This document shows, in pieces, positions 34,052 to 46,865 of a DNA stretch of 64,000 nucleotides. Source of the stretch: Cylicocyclus nassatus (lineage: Eukaryota > Nematoda > Chromadorea > Rhabditida > Strongylidae); assembly GCA_958299035.1 (NCBI GenBank), contig CATQJL010000001.1:26205521-26269520 (forward strand), written 5' to 3'. The number at the start of each line of letters is the position of its first letter. Position 1 is the first letter of the stretch. The notes beneath the pieces were generated by a model that saw nothing but the letters and a program-made list of their open reading frames with translations, was not told the origin of the DNA and did not search any database. A program made the position numbers and the translations under genes.

Positions 34052-37000
34052 GCTAGTGGGCTAACTAGCGCGGCAGCTCTTACACGGTGAGTAGGCAAAG
34101 TATAAAAATAAAATTTAGAGGCGCGACAGTCACAAGGATGTTACAATGTGAAAATTGACTGACGCGCAGATGCAAAACATTAGTAAATTTAGGAGTATAA
34201 ACTGTAAAAAAGGAAAATTCAAAACAAAATTTAAAATTAGTGTTGCCTACTAGTACCGTTCGAGTCCGCAGTATCACCCGGTTGCGCGTCCGTCTGCGCG
34301 TCCTGTGGATTTGCCATGGGTACTCGTCCACGAACTTCCATCAACTCCCGCGAGATGTCGTCTTCGGACTCGCACGTCGAGATTCCTATTCCCAGCTCGC
34401 CGTTGGTGCCATCATCCTCAAAACAGATCATCGTCACGAGGTATCCTAAGCTGATTAACGGCGCTTCTGCGCAGTAAGACTTCCCTCTAGACCTTCCGAC
34501 GATGAATCCACCGGCATGAGCATGATTAATACTCAGCGCGACGACTAAATGATGTTACGTACTTGACCCACGTACTTAGCGCGTTACGCTAAGTATATAG
34601 ACGCGCAAACTGAGTATAACCATGTTCAAATGTTGGAATATGAGCCAAGCTGCTGAGGAAGACGCTACAGCGAGTGCGGGAGTAGGTGCTACCCGCAGGA
34701 CCATTCAAATATTCGTCAAAGTCAGGTTACGCTGCATACCGAGTGTGCGCAAATAGGGGATGGAACAACGACACAACAAAACAGTAATGCAGACAAGAAG
34801 TAAGTCCGAATATAAGCCAATCCAAGAAAAAAGGGATGAATCCGACAAAGCAACGGCGAAAGCCGCGCGTATAACACAGCCGATGTTACTGGCTACAGGT
34901 GCCTGACAAAGCGTCCACAGACAGGGTAATATAAACGTGTCTACGGACCGCGCGTCAGGTAAGTCTGAATCCAGAAAAGAAATGCACTCAAGGGACATGC
35001 TCACGACGCACCACAGTTGGTCGCAGTTACACTAGCTGGTCAGGCAAGTTAAACATACGAACAAGATGGTAACAACTGTGAATACTAGCCCTAAGCGCAA
35101 CGATTGAGCCAAGCTACTACGGGCAAAAAGTATCTGTGAAGCACGGTTGGCGCGATATCTCGTCGAACGACGATACAACTCAAAAATACGACGACGCCAA
35201 CGTAGGTGGTAAATGAGTACTTCACTAGCCAAAGATCTAATCAAGTAAACTTGGCATGAGTGCAGAAGTAAAGAGTGCAGATGGAGCGCACAACGGGAAC
35301 AGAGGCGCGATACTCTAAAGGTACTCACGCGCAAGAAGAAGCCTATAGATGGAATAGGCAATGAGGAAAAATCTACACTGCGCCAACAGAAGATAACATA
35401 CTACAAAAGGCGCGCTTACAAGATATAACATAAGGAATACCAGGATTGACGCGCAGTACAAGAGATATCCAAAAGTGCGTAGATCATGCTAGCACACAGA
35501 CGATGTACTGAACGCGCGTAAAGAAAGAGCCGAGTTTAAGTCAAAGCCGAGTGAATGATAGTCTTGCAGGTAGCCAAGGATCAAACAAAAATTACAACTA
35601 CGCAGAGCACTTACAGGAACAACTGCAGGGATACAGAATGGACCCAAGATGGAACGTGCAGAAGGTTCTGCAATAAGCAAGGGGATGTTGATAAGCTCAC
35701 GGCTCGCGAAGTTGCAAGAAAAGCAAAAATACTGACTTGGCTAGGACACAGGCTGCAATGCGGTAGACAATAGCAACTGTAAAGATGGAACAAGTTCGCT
35801 ATACACCAAGGATAGAATACTCAGCGAGAAGTACAGAATCTACTGCCTAACCGACGCTCTAAGGCCAAAGGAGACGAAGTTTGCGCGAAATGAGCAGTTG
35901 GGTCGCGCGTTCACCAGAATTACAAAAACGTAAAAAGGGGGCTATGGTTGCTTATTGCGTCGACAACAACAAACAAGACATAGGAAATAAGGGAAGAAGC
36001 GCAAAGGATCTGATGGTCGATCAATATGCACAAGAAGGTGGGGTACACGCCGCCTAAAGTGCGCGCTCGACAACAATCGTTTCAGGACCCAACTGAAGAA
36101 AAAGTGGGGAAATAAGGGACAAAAATTACGAAAAGAAGGGCATTCCGCCGCAAAAACACAACATCTGGCCTGATAGTAAAAACAGAGCGTAAAGCTCGAC
36201 AACGGCCTGGTACCAGACAAATCAGAACAAAAAAAGAAGGAAAACAAAGGCTCGGTACCTAGATGGAAAACGGTAAGGAATTCTGCCTGTTTCCAATGGC
36301 TCTCTCTGTCGTACTATCCGTCGTGTGACCAACGAAATCGAAGATGGACCATGCCTGAACGAAGCGCGGCGCGCTAGGGGGCAACAATCACACCCATCGG
36401 TAACCTAAAGAGAATAATAATTATAAATAGAAAAAACACAGAACACACTCCCTACTACCCATAGCAACGAATAACCCTACTAGACCCTTCCAACTTACCC
36501 AACCTACTCCATCACAGAAGGAAAAACAAAAAAGAAAAGTGTAGTACGTAACCGTGGGGGTAACCAAAGGACGTAAGGCAAACAGAGCATGAATAACGAC
36601 AGAGTGTCACTGAAGAGCCTGCGCGGCACTAAGTGGCGCGCGTATAACAAGGTACGGGAAAGGTTATCCTGTCGGAGGCCGGTCTGGAAACTGCTCAGGG
36701 CTCCTGTCGGCGAACGGAGAGGCCATCACTGATGACCCGTGAGCACTTGGACCATATCCTGCTTAAAACCGTGCTTTACGCCAATTGCCGTCTGTCGTCG
36801 TCATCCTGCTGATGGTACCTTCCAGCGTCTTGCTCGGCAACTCCTATCCTTCTAGCACGGCTGCTCTCCGCTTTGTACTAGGGGTGGTGGGCGAACTAAA
36901 GGGGCAAAGCCTCAAGGGCCCAAGTGCGCTTATTGCACCAAAGAGGCTAACCATACGGCCCCATGTAGCACTACGCCGGGGATAGAGGTCACTACGGGTC

Positions 37001-37469
37001 ACAATTGGGCCAATCTTATACTACGGACTAAACTACTAAACTAAACTACGGACTGATTAAACTACGGGGACAAACTAATACCGGTTGTAGGGAAAACTAA
37101 ACTACAGTAGAGCGAAGAAAAGAGGTGGTGTGATAGAAAAACTAACAAGGTACGGATCCCGGGAACCCCTAGTACCAATCCAAACCCATACCCAGCCCAA
37201 ACTCAAATCTACCTAAAAAACAGAAAAATACAAAAGCCATAGAACACAAAATACTAACTATAAAACCCCAGCTTACATAAAAGAACCCGAATCCCGTCTC
37301 CCCGGCTATGGTCCAAGCTCCTATATGTGAATATAGGACGGTGTCGATCCCCAGCTGCGGTTCTTCGCGCGTCTTGATACTGCTCCACCTTCACGCGTCC
37401 ACCGATACAGCTCTACGCAGCTCCATACCCCTCTCTTTGTCGCTCCTCCTGTCCATCGCTCGTCCTTCG

Positions 37470-37860
37470 CCTTCGAACTAGCGCGTACAACGATACAGTA
37501 CTGAAACGCGTTCGACGATACAACACTAGTACACGTACGACGATACGATACTGAAGCGTGTTCAACGACACAATACTACATACGCGTGCAACGATACAGC
37601 TCTAAATCGCGCTCCTTGACTTCCATCCGTCCGTCTTCGCACTGTCCATCTCCATGCCAGTTTCCCACTCGAACAACAATCCGACATCAAAACTCTCCTG
37701 GCGCGTACTCCGGTACAGCTCTCTCGCGTCCTCCGATACAATTCAAAATGCGCGTACAACGATACAACTCTTCTTCGCGCCTCCACGATCTTGACTTCTG
37801 CGCGCAACGTGCTCAACGATACAACACTAAATGCACGTACAACAATACAACTCAGGCGCG
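37470..37860. repeat. degenerate tandem repeat in the LTR element
   Basis: A unit of about 30 bp with core 'cgtacaacgatacaac' recurs about ten times with drift. The repeated CGTACAACGATACA core explains the translated low-complexity frames there. Confidence 0.65.
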
Positions 37861-38455
37861 CTCGCGATCGTCCTATCCTCCGTCTTCCTCTTCATCCTCC
37901 TTCCATCCGGCATCCATCTTCCATCCATCGTGCTCCTTCGAGGCGTCCATCTGTCAACTATTCATATACTGCTTCCCCCAATCCTTCGTCCAAATCCCGA
38001 AGACTCGACATGTGCGGCCGCTGGTACTCTCCGGTACCCCCTATCGAGCCCGCCGACTACGAAACCGGCCCTCCACCTGGGCAGTACTTTCCAAGCGCGA
38101 CAGGCTTACCAGGTATCGCGTGACGTGGGCGCTCGATCGATTGGGGTTCTAGTTGGCAAGTTGCCACAGTCTTCCCGACTATCCCCCCGCGCTGGCACGC
38201 CATGCTTCGCACCCTGGCTACCTTCCGGCACTCTTGTTACTGGCTACGTAGGTATTCAACTCTGCCTCTCTGTTTGCCAGGACTTCCTACTGGGACGCTG
38301 AGCGTGGTAGCTTCGGGCTCGTTACGCACGCATGATGGATGGGATAGCGCGTTCCTTCAACAACGTAACAACGACGCGACACACCGATGACACACGACTC
38401 TGCTCCAACTTGCGCGACTAACCCATCCGCGGGCGGCGACGCCATCCACCATGCG

Positions 38456-38473
38456 CTCGGCATCGATGCACCA
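38456..38473 (-). other. primer-binding site of the LTR element
   Basis: On the minus strand TGGTGCATCGATGCCGAG starts immediately after the 5' LTR. The first ten bases fit the 3' end of a tRNA-Gly of the nematode type (…CGATGCACCA), as I recall that tRNA; beyond that the match stops. Confidence 0.55.
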
Positions 38474-39271
38474 TGTTGCGGCTCGGTGGGCTCTGCGCCC
38501 TCTCACCTAGTGCTCGACTGCCTTGCGTCCAGCTCCTGTCCCCGAAGGACTTCCGCAGCTGCGGGTGGGCCCAGCCCACAACGGCGCGTTACGCCTACAC
38601 GAACACGAGACAAATAACATACATAAAATTTACTAAATAAATATGCGCGACAAAAATATACGATATAAACAAATGTAAATATACATACCACGGGGAGAGT
38701 TAAGCTCTACCCCGGGCTACCGATGGGGACTCTAACTTACTCACACTCACACACTAGCACACTCACACACTCTCCCGGAATCCAAGGGAGCTACCCACAG
38801 GCCGGCCGCGCGCCGCCAAGGCAGCAGCTACGGCACGGCAACACCGACCCCATGATGTTAACCAACAGCATCAAACCAAGCTCCCAACGAATCCTGCGCG
38901 ACCAAGGCGCTTCATGATGTTCATCATCCTGGAATTCTATCCTCGCGCGTACATCCAAACAATCCATCAGCGATCCATCCAATCGCGCGAGGCACGGGGA
39001 CGTAGACACGACGGCGATATCGTGGAAACCCAACCGATCAATAACAAAGGCGGCACGACGACAATAGTAAGATGATAAGACGAGAGAGGCCGCACTGGCG
39101 CGCGTACGCGCTATTTATAGCGGTGGCTGGGGGCGTGCCTACATGGTGTGGTCTCGGAGCGAACAAGGTAGCCGCCGTAAAGCGCGGCGACCGTGCCCAC
39201 GACCGAGACGCGCGGCAACACGGTGCTCCCGGCCACATGCTGTGAGGAGCGGTCGATCGCGAGCCGCGACA
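38474..39271 (-). repeat. 5' LTR of the non-autonomous element
   Basis: Same sequence as 31747-32543 with about five single-base differences. Promoter position not identifiable. Confidence 0.9.
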
Positions 39272-39276
39272 TGTCC

Positions 39277-40204
39277 CATTTTTTCTTTCGATTTTTTATG
39301 AATAAAAATCGCCCTATATTAAATAAAGTGTATATGCTTCTGTAAGGTCTAAGTAAGTCTGCTCTGCGAATTAGTATGTTTCATCCCCCAACTTAGCAGA
39401 ATATTGAAAACGATTATTCGCATTAGAAGAAAAAATCCGAAGAGACAAAAAATTAATTTTTGACATCTTTTTCCTCTCCAATTTCCCCGTTTTCCATTGG
39501 TAATTTTTATTCAAAAAGCTTGAAAACAAACAAACATTCTATTTGATACTTATGGTTGCAATGGCATTGTTTGTGCTTGATTCCTTCGTTGTACCGACTT
39601 TCTGATGCCCTTTTTTTCAGAAGTGGGCAAAGCAAAATTGCTGCGACCTGTCCGTCGCCTTGCCTACCTAAGCTGTGTGTCCCCCAAACATTGAATTTTT
39701 GAGTAACTAACTCTTGAATTTGATGATTTTATAGCCAAAAAGGTCTCCACTACTGCTTTTTCTGATTATCTGTCTACCGTCCTTTCTCAAGACTGCCTTC
39801 AGATGCCCATCAACATTGAAAACGTTAGAAAGAAGACTTTTTCTGAGTTTGAAGGAAAAATTTTTGGAAACTTTTCTGCACTTTTGAACCTCTGCAGAAA
39901 CTATAGCATCCTTTCCTTACGTTCGGCAGATTTTTCGAGTTGTTTTGTAAGCATTTTGACCTAAATGGGGGTGACTCAGATTAGTCGTCAAAAAATGGAT
40001 TTTTTCCTTATTGGTTTTTCAAACTTGATGCTGAGAAACTTATCAAATTCCATTGATGAAGGAAAGTGAAATAAAGATTTTGGTAGAGCAGATTTAGAGC
40101 TTTCAAATGCATATATAAATCTTGCAAATTATCTTGCAAGATACTATGAAAAACGAAAGAACATGAGACAGAATTAATTACGCCACCTTATTTTGTAATG
40201 CTGG
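39277..40204. other. unassigned region
   Basis: AT-rich flank of the LTR element. No coding frame above 60 codons and no repeat recognised. Confidence 0.4.
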
Positions 40205-40735
40205 CTTCACCTTAGATATCTAAAACGAATTACCTATCATTCATTACTGTACCATTACGGTTGGACCGGCATACAACGCCTTCGTGGGTTAGGTCGCTTG
40301 AAAGAAATAGTCCATGAAATACCTAAAAGTTGTGTACGAATTGCTTACTTGCTTTCAGTACTCCACTGTTTAAGAGTTTATTTCAAGCTTTTTGAATGTG
40401 TGGACATATTTTTTAATTAAAAAAAAGGTTGCTACGGTATAACTGACATAACATGTAGAAGATGCATCAAGTGTAGAATTTGTATTTTAAATTGGCGACA
40501 CTGATTAGCATGAGTTAACAACTTCCCGTCTAGGTTTTTCTTTTATAGTCAAGACTTAGTCTTCAGAGGATCAAAACTCTCCAAGGTTTCTAGCGTAACT
40601 TCCCAATAGTTATGCGGTGTAATTCATTCCACCATAAATTTAAATTGAAGCGAACTTTGCAAGATGATATTTTAAGAGTGGAGGAAGACAATGAAGAAAG
40701 GAAACAAATAGTAGGGACATTCTTCTGGGATACTT
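40205..40735. mobile_element. degraded family I element
   Basis: Left block 'cattcattactgtacc' with 'attacggttgg' and right block 'gcggtgtaattcattccacc' then 'gggacattcttctgggatac' follow the family I order. Termini are eroded. Confidence 0.4.
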
Positions 40736-41145
40736 TGATGTGTGTGTGTGATTGATTTGTTACAAAAATCAATTTCCAAATTAATCATTGAAAGTATTAT
40801 TTCTTTACTCGAAGCTTATACCTGTCAACCCCTTTGACTGTAAATTTGTGTCGGAATTAGCATTACTTAAAATCACTGATGACAACAATGTAAATAAAAT
40901 TTTTTCTGGTATAAGTACGAAGGTGCCGCACTTCCAATACAATGTCGCGTTTATAGGACCGCACGGCACAAGAAATAATGAATTCAATCTTTATACATGG
41001 ACCAGATGCTTCAAACAGAGCTAGTATGTAAAAGTTTGAGCCAGAGCTCAATCGGAGCAATCCGAAAAAGTTATAGCAATAGTGGCACCATTGAGTGGTG
41101 CTTAGCTCATTGTACATTTCCTCACAGAATACACAAAATGCCATA

Positions 41146-41151
41146 TTTATT
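41146..41151 (-). terminator. polyadenylation signal of gene B
   Basis: AATAAA on the minus strand about 10 bases after the stop codon, in the same AATAAATATGGCA context as gene A. Confidence 0.65.
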
Positions 41152-41160
41152 TCAAAAAGG

Positions 41161-43374
41161 TTAGCAGTAACCGCATGTCTTAGGACACTGTTGATGCATT
41201 GTATCTTTGTAAAGTGGGTAAAGTTGGTTGTTGCAAAGGTAACTTAAGCGTGAGCAATCTGATGCTCCTGTGTTCGGATTCACTCGATCTACACACCCTA
41301 AAATGATACACATTCCAGTTACTGAAAGCATAGACAGAATAGCACAGCTCACCCAAATGAGGATTCTGAGATTTTGCTGTTGTATAGTAGCGGATTCGCT
41401 AACTAGTAATCGCCCAACGTTGCAAAAGATAAATTCCGAAGCAAGGAAATCACTCTAGAGAGTAAATCGAAAGCTTATAACCATATGAAGGGCGATTTAT
41501 GACACCAATACATACGCTAAAGCTATCTTGGAATTTTTATCTGGAGGCCATTCACATTAATGGGCGGATTCACTTCGACCGCTTTTACCTTTCAGAGCGT
41601 CTTTTTCGCTTCGGAATTCATTTTTTGCAAAGAGACTTGCTCGCTATCATAAAGCTCAATTCTCATTACCCTCAATGTGGGGAAAGGTGCTTCAGTAATT
41701 CAATGCCTGTTGGCGTACCACATCTGCCGCATGTCTTAGGACATTGCACTGTCATAAGGTTGTAGTAGATGGCGTTGTTACAGAAGTTTACCATATTGGG
41801 ACAGTCCGAGATGCCAGTGTTTGGATTAAGGCGGTCAACACAAGCTAAAATGATGTTATGCGCAATAACGCAATTCACATACGCAGCTTTTGTAAAGAAA
41901 AAAAATTAAACAAATTACGCGCGGTTGTTGTAGTTGTAGTAGTTGTAGTGGTAGTTGTTGTTGTTGTTACATCGTAAACCTATATGAAGCCTTTAGACAT
42001 TTCAAATTCAGGAAATATTCATTTTTACATTTTTATTCTTTTCATTTATTTTCAATTTTGAAATTTTAAATTTCGATTTCCATACCCAATCCTAGTATTT
42101 CTACCTCTACCTTCTAATTAAACAGGTTTGCTTTACTGTATATGAGATACTAAATGAGAAACGATCTTTTTGAACCGCCGATCATAGCGGCGCGCCTCTG
42201 ACTGATTGGTTAGGCCAGCTATGATTGGCCAATTTCCAGCAAGGCGGAGCAAGAAGGGGGAGGACCGAACGAGTTAAGACTCAAACATGCTCTTTCACTT
42301 TTCTACATACATTATGTTCAACTGTGACAGTTGTTGGCACAGATGCATAAAACGCTTCAAGCCATGATGCATCTCCTTGGATCATGCTATGTTAACTCGT
42401 CCACTTCTTAGTCTCGTAGCACGAGAAATTGGATTGCGCGCGAATGGTTTAAAAGGGCTCACATCCGTTATCTGTGATGATGTAATGCCAGTAAACTCTT
42501 GAAAAAAAATTCGCTAAAATTGCAGCGACGTGTGCTAATGCCTTAAAGGCAGCGTCCAGGCAGATTTGGACATATTCGGATATATATCAGTTGAATCCTT
42601 CACCATTTACTGTAGCATCATTGAGATTATTGAGAAAATAGATTTCGAGTTTTAAAGAACGGTGAATTGCTTGGATTAGAATGCATCATTGTATTTCCTA
42701 CAGTAATACCATTTCTTACCTTGGTGCTGTCGCAACACATCTCTCCTCTCAGTGAGTTTATGCAACTTTGACCATCTGGGCACAAACCCATAACACATGC
42801 TAAATACATCTTTATCAAGAGATAGGTTAATTGGTCTTGAAAAGTTTCAATCCCTTTGAACATTGTCAGTAAACTTTAATTGCAGCCAGAACGGCGACAA
42901 AAAACTCCTTGCAATTTCTTTACCATACCCATGCAGCTTAACATTTATCGCCCCATAGGGACGCGCCATACTTCATCCGCTTAATCCGCTTCATCCACTT
43001 CGCTATTGGTCAATGCTGATTTGACCAATAGCGAAGTTGAAGAAGCGGATGAAGCCGATCAAGTATGGCGCGTGCCATAGTGTCAAACTAATTTAAGCTA
43101 TGTTTCTTCCTCGTTCTGGTGAAAATCGCTGTTACAAACTTTTCAAAAAGTGTGCATGTGTGTTTTGATCTAACAAGATTACGGTAGAGATGATACCGTA
43201 TACTCAATTCCATTTTTACATACATTTTCCTTTCATAAATGCCAGCTTTGTAACTCTAAAGAATTACTTACGCGAAGCTTCCGGGCTTGCAGCTGGATCG
43301 GAACACTCCTGCAGTTGTTGGGCTAAAGTCCCACAGAGAGAAAGCAATGAGAGTGCAACAAAAGGGGCAATCAT
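41161..43374 (-). CDS. gene B: paralogue of gene A
   Basis: Minus-strand secreted protein of 172 residues (or 168, see below), same five-exon plan as gene A. Exons: 43272-43374, 42720-42799, 41919-41979, 41707-41844, 41161-41297. Signal peptide MIAPFVALSLLSLCGTLA, then QQLQECSDPAASPEAS as in A, then the six-Cys module (PCVMGLCPDGQSC...MCC). Exon 3 has VYDV plus 15 Thr codons. ShK unit 1 is Cys83-Cys123, unit 2 Cys129-Cys172 with three extra residues between Cys3 and Cys4. The end of exon 4 is uncertain: 41707 needs a GC donor (g|gcattg), 41719 uses g|gtacgc; both keep phase. Other donors are GTAAGT, GTAAGA and GTAATT. AATAAA comes 10 bases after the stop. Function unknown. Confidence 0.85.
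42952..43080. mobile_element. 129-bp palindromic MITE in intron 1 of gene B
   Basis: Arms of about 60 bp ('acgcgccatacttcatccg' and 'cggatgaagccgatcaagt' side) meet at 'ggtcaatgctgatttgacc'. Intron 1 of gene A lacks it although the flanks ('ctttaccat', 'ctatgttt') are recognisably the same, so it entered B after the duplication. Confidence 0.75.
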
Positions 43375-43408
43375 TGTTCCAAATGCTTGTTCTTAGCGAT
43401 TTTTTCAC

Positions 43409-43416
43409 ATTTTATA
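43409..43416 (-). promoter_or_regulatory. TATA box of gene B
   Basis: TATAAAAT on the minus strand, 35 bases before the ATG, inside the about 100-bp 5' flank conserved with gene A. Confidence 0.55.
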
Positions 43417-44132
43417 CAGTGCTGCCTTCGCTTTCCAGCTATGTCAACAACTGTCCTCAGCAATTTCAATTTTCTGTATCTATAGATTAATGAAATCCAC
43501 AAAGTTTAAATGGAAACGAAATCAAAGTTTCGGTTTACCTTTTGTGTTAGCACTTGCAGTATCTGCGCACATGAGATGCGCTTATTCTGATTGTCAGTTC
43601 TAGCGAGAAAACATATATGCAGTTTATTTTCTACTCTGGGAAAATCTTTGAAGCTAACTCATCAGATTTATAGCCCTTTGAGGTGAGCCTCGGACGCAGA
43701 CTATCGTAATTTGCTCAAACTTTTTTAGATAGAAGCATTGCTAAGCTAGATCTTTCTTATCTCTCTTTTTGATTTCTCTAACCAACAGTTACCAACAGAT
43801 GGAGCTCCACTACTTCAAAAGCAATATATCCATAAAAATTCGATCAATGTGTGTCTATTACAGCTTTAGTACACCTACGTAAAACCACAAAAAAGAGGTG
43901 TATATCACTAACTCTTCAAAACAAAACTTGTCTGCTTCCCTATTATGCGAAACATATCTCCGAAAGGTGTTATGAGCGTTTGAAATCCCTAATCTGTCAA
44001 ATCTTGAATGCCGTAAAGTTAGCGAAAAGCTTTGCAAAGATCCCTGAAAGTGGGTGATCAATCAATTAAGCATATTGACTGCAAGGAAAAAACACCGTCA
44101 GTAAAAGAATTTTTGTAAAGTATTTTTTACTA
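43417..44132. other. unassigned region upstream of gene B
   Basis: The first about 70 bp are conserved with the gene A flank. The rest holds short overlapping frames on both strands (43851-44061) without domain. No further gene supported. Confidence 0.4.
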
Positions 44133-44639
44133 TTAGGTTGTCCCATAAGTTTTTTCATATTCGGACATTCAATTCGATTTTTCTCAGGAACTACATCACC
44201 TAGTAGGCTGCAAATTTTTGGCAGTAATTCTGAGCGAATAAGCTATATAATCACCTACTTGCGGGGAATACAGAAGTGATACAGGCAAAGTTTGAAAATT
44301 GAGCGCATTATTTTTTTCTTGGTTTCTAGCCATCAGAAAAATGCAGCAAGTGCATTTATAAATATCCGATGAGGAGAGTATATGCATGAAAAAATAGGAA
44401 ATTTGCAGAGCTGTTTTGAACTGAGATATGATGATTTTCGTTTTTTCGGAATTTCGGGAAAATTTTTTGTTTTGGTTTGGAGCATGTTGCGGATTGGACT
44501 TGGTGCGAATTTTTGAACGCCATCTTGTAGAGCTTACTTTGATCTGTCGAATGGTACCCTGCAATTTATCAGGAGTTCAAGAGGAACTGATTTATGTCGT
44601 TGAAAAGTCAGGTATGAAAAGACTTATGAGACAACTTAA
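44133..44639. mobile_element. mariner-like MITE, 507 bp
   Basis: Ends TTAGGTTGTCCCATAAGTTT and the complement of TTAAGTTGTCTCATAAGTCT, each flanked by TA (44131-44132, 44640-44641). End similarity fades after about 35 bp. The plus-strand frame at 44428-44673 crosses the right end and is not a gene. Confidence 0.8.
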
Positions 44640-44641
44640 TA

Positions 44642-45267
44642 GTTGGTGGTCCCGATCTCACCCGAGCTCTTAATCAGTTCAAAATGTTTTACTTACAATA
44701 AATCTCTTCTACCATGCGCGAAAAGCGCTTTGGGATGAACCTGCCGCATCCTGCCGCCTTTGAAATTAGAATGAGCTTTACCGCCAATGCTCACATGTTT
44801 ATTGGAAATTGATTGGGTTAGACCATGTTTAGCTTTGACAAATTTTGGACTTTGGAACGTTGTGGCTATTTTCGGAAAGTTCTCCGCAAAAATGTAGGAA
44901 GAATTTTAGAAGCGAAGTTTAAAGGCGCGTCTAGTGGTATACATTTCGTATTGGACGCCAATGTAAATGTACCCTGCTCTGTTCTGTCAATTCAATATCA
45001 CATGAAAAATTAATGTAGAGATTTCCAGTTATCATGTAGCATCGTTATTTCAAAATTTTGTCTGTTACTGAATTTATTAGAGCAGTGTCAACATTCATTC
45101 TTTTTTCGATTTGCAGAACAACGGAGAAAAAGTGATGGAGAGGAAGAAATTGCATGTAGTTTGTAAACATTAATAATAATCGCATGATGCAATCGCTGCC
45201 ATCCAGCGTCTAATTTTCACTTCTCTGAAAGTGCCTCAGTTGGAATTCTCGATGCAGAAGCGATATA
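44642..45267. other. unassigned region
   Basis: No domain-bearing frame; a 62-codon frame at 44825 shows nothing recognisable. Confidence 0.4.
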
Positions 45268-46660
45268 TTAGGTTGTTGCAAAAGTTCTGTCGCATCATTT
45301 CTAAAAAATCATAACTTTTAGTTCTCTCGACGGATTTGCACAATCTCAATCTCGCTAGGAATCCCTTCTCTTTGTGATATCGCCTTTGCTGCATTCTAAT
45401 AAGGGATAGCTTTTAAGATGGAAGCAGGAGAATAAAGTTACTTTATCTTCGGTCATTTTGAGTTAGGCTGCTAAAAATCTGAAACGCGTCAAAATTCCGA
45501 GCAAGCACTATAATAAGTCTTCTGATCTACATCAACATTGTAGAGTTTGTGTCAAATGCAGGGCACGGCATAGGTGGCTTACCAAACAAGCTGGATATCG
45601 TCTTTGGGAGAAAAAGTAATATTGTTTTGCCGGAATATCGTACCACTGTCTTTCGATATGAGGTCCGCGTGTCGGCGGCACGCTCCTGCATCCCGGCGGC
45701 AGGCTCTCCCAACCAAACGAAAAGCTTGCTTACGCGAAGTGAAAATGAAATGACACCAAAATTGGTGTCTAGATGGGCAATGAAGAGTTAGGACTATGTA
45801 TGAAAATTTAAAAAAAATATCTAAACTAAAGGCGTGCTCAACTTTTTTCGGAGTTATTTGGCTTTCAAGCCACCAAAGAAAAGTCATGAATTTTTCCTCC
45901 CTCACCTAATTTTTTTACCTTTTTTGGATAAATGATAGCTACATCCCAAACCCTACAAGTTGACTCATAAGCCGCTACAAACCTCCTCCTCCTCGCTTAT
46001 TTATACCTCTCGAAAATTATGAATGGCGGCGGCAACACTGCTCCAGGCGCGTAATGCTGCGCGCTGGATACATTATGCCACCCATCTGGAGCATACGAAT
46101 ATCATGCGTTGGTTTGGTGCTTCTTCGGCGTTTTTTTTGTTTTGCTTTGTTCCGTTCCTTTTCATGTATTTTCTCTTCTAATACCCCATGGCGGATGTCG
46201 TACTTTTATAGCGAGGTCAAAGGGACTTTGTTCCCTGCAATTTCGGGAAGCAACCTCGTGCCGAGTCCTGGTCAAATGAGCATTTTCGTGAAAAATTACG
46301 AGTTTTGAAAAAAAAAAGCCAAAATCAAATTTGCTGTTTTGTATTGTTTACCCAAAGATCATAACTATTCTTTCAACAAAACATTGCACTTTTGGGAACT
46401 GTGGATCAAAAAACATACTATACTGCTTGCTCGGAATTTTAACGCAAGTTTCAGATTTCTAACAGCCTAAATCAAAATGACCAGTTGAAGTAATTTTATT
46501 CTCCTGCTGCCATATCAAAGTTTCCCCTTAATAGAATGCAGCAAAGGCAATATCACAAAGGGAAGGGGGCTTCTAGCGAGATAAATTTGTGCCATCCCGT
46601 TGAGAGAGTAAGAAGTTCTAATTTTCCAAAAATGATGCGACAGAACTTCTGTCAACATGT
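45268..46660. mobile_element. mariner-like element with ~270-bp inverted arms
   Basis: Left end TTAGGTTGTTGCAAAAGTTC and a complementary right end (…gaacttctgtcaacatg) are each followed inward by GTTCTGTCGCATCATTT, typical of mariner ends. The arms (45268-45545 and about 46365-46660) stay similar: 'tgcagcaaaggcaatatcac' on the right matches the left. The unmatched middle (about 45550-46360) carries sequence shared with 12110-12185 and may be a captured or inserted segment. No transposase. Confidence 0.7.
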
Positions 46661-46865
46661 ATATTGTGTTCAGGGTTGAGCCCATTATATGTAAATGGGT
46701 TAAGGATACAAAACTTGTAGCTTCTATGTCATCGCATTAGTCTGGTTTCTGTAACGCTTTACATAAAAACTAGGTAGCTAGAATCATGCCATAGCCCCTA
46801 GCTATAGCCAGTAGCTTGCAGAACAACAAAATAGAGAATTAAACAAATCACTTTCGAACATAAAA

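Larger units (their letters stand above)
31747..39271 (-). mobile_element. young non-autonomous LTR retrotransposon
   Basis: Two LTRs of 797-798 bp (31747-32543, 38474-39271) differ at only about five positions by eye. The 5-bp flanks TGTCC (31742-31746 and 39272-39276) are identical. Orientation is minus: next to the right-hand LTR the minus strand starts TGGTGCATCG, a primer-binding site, and next to the left-hand LTR it has gtgggggggag, a polypurine tract. The 5.9-kb interior has no gag, protease, RT or integrase motif in any frame I examined, only short frames. It is GC-richer than its surroundings. It resembles large LARD-type derivatives that depend on another element's proteins. Confidence 0.9.

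Noticed and set aside
37586..38152. 188-codon plus-strand frame in the LTR element
   Set aside because: It lies over a CGTACAACGATACA tandem repeat, opposite to the element's orientation, and is Ser/Arg/Pro low complexity.
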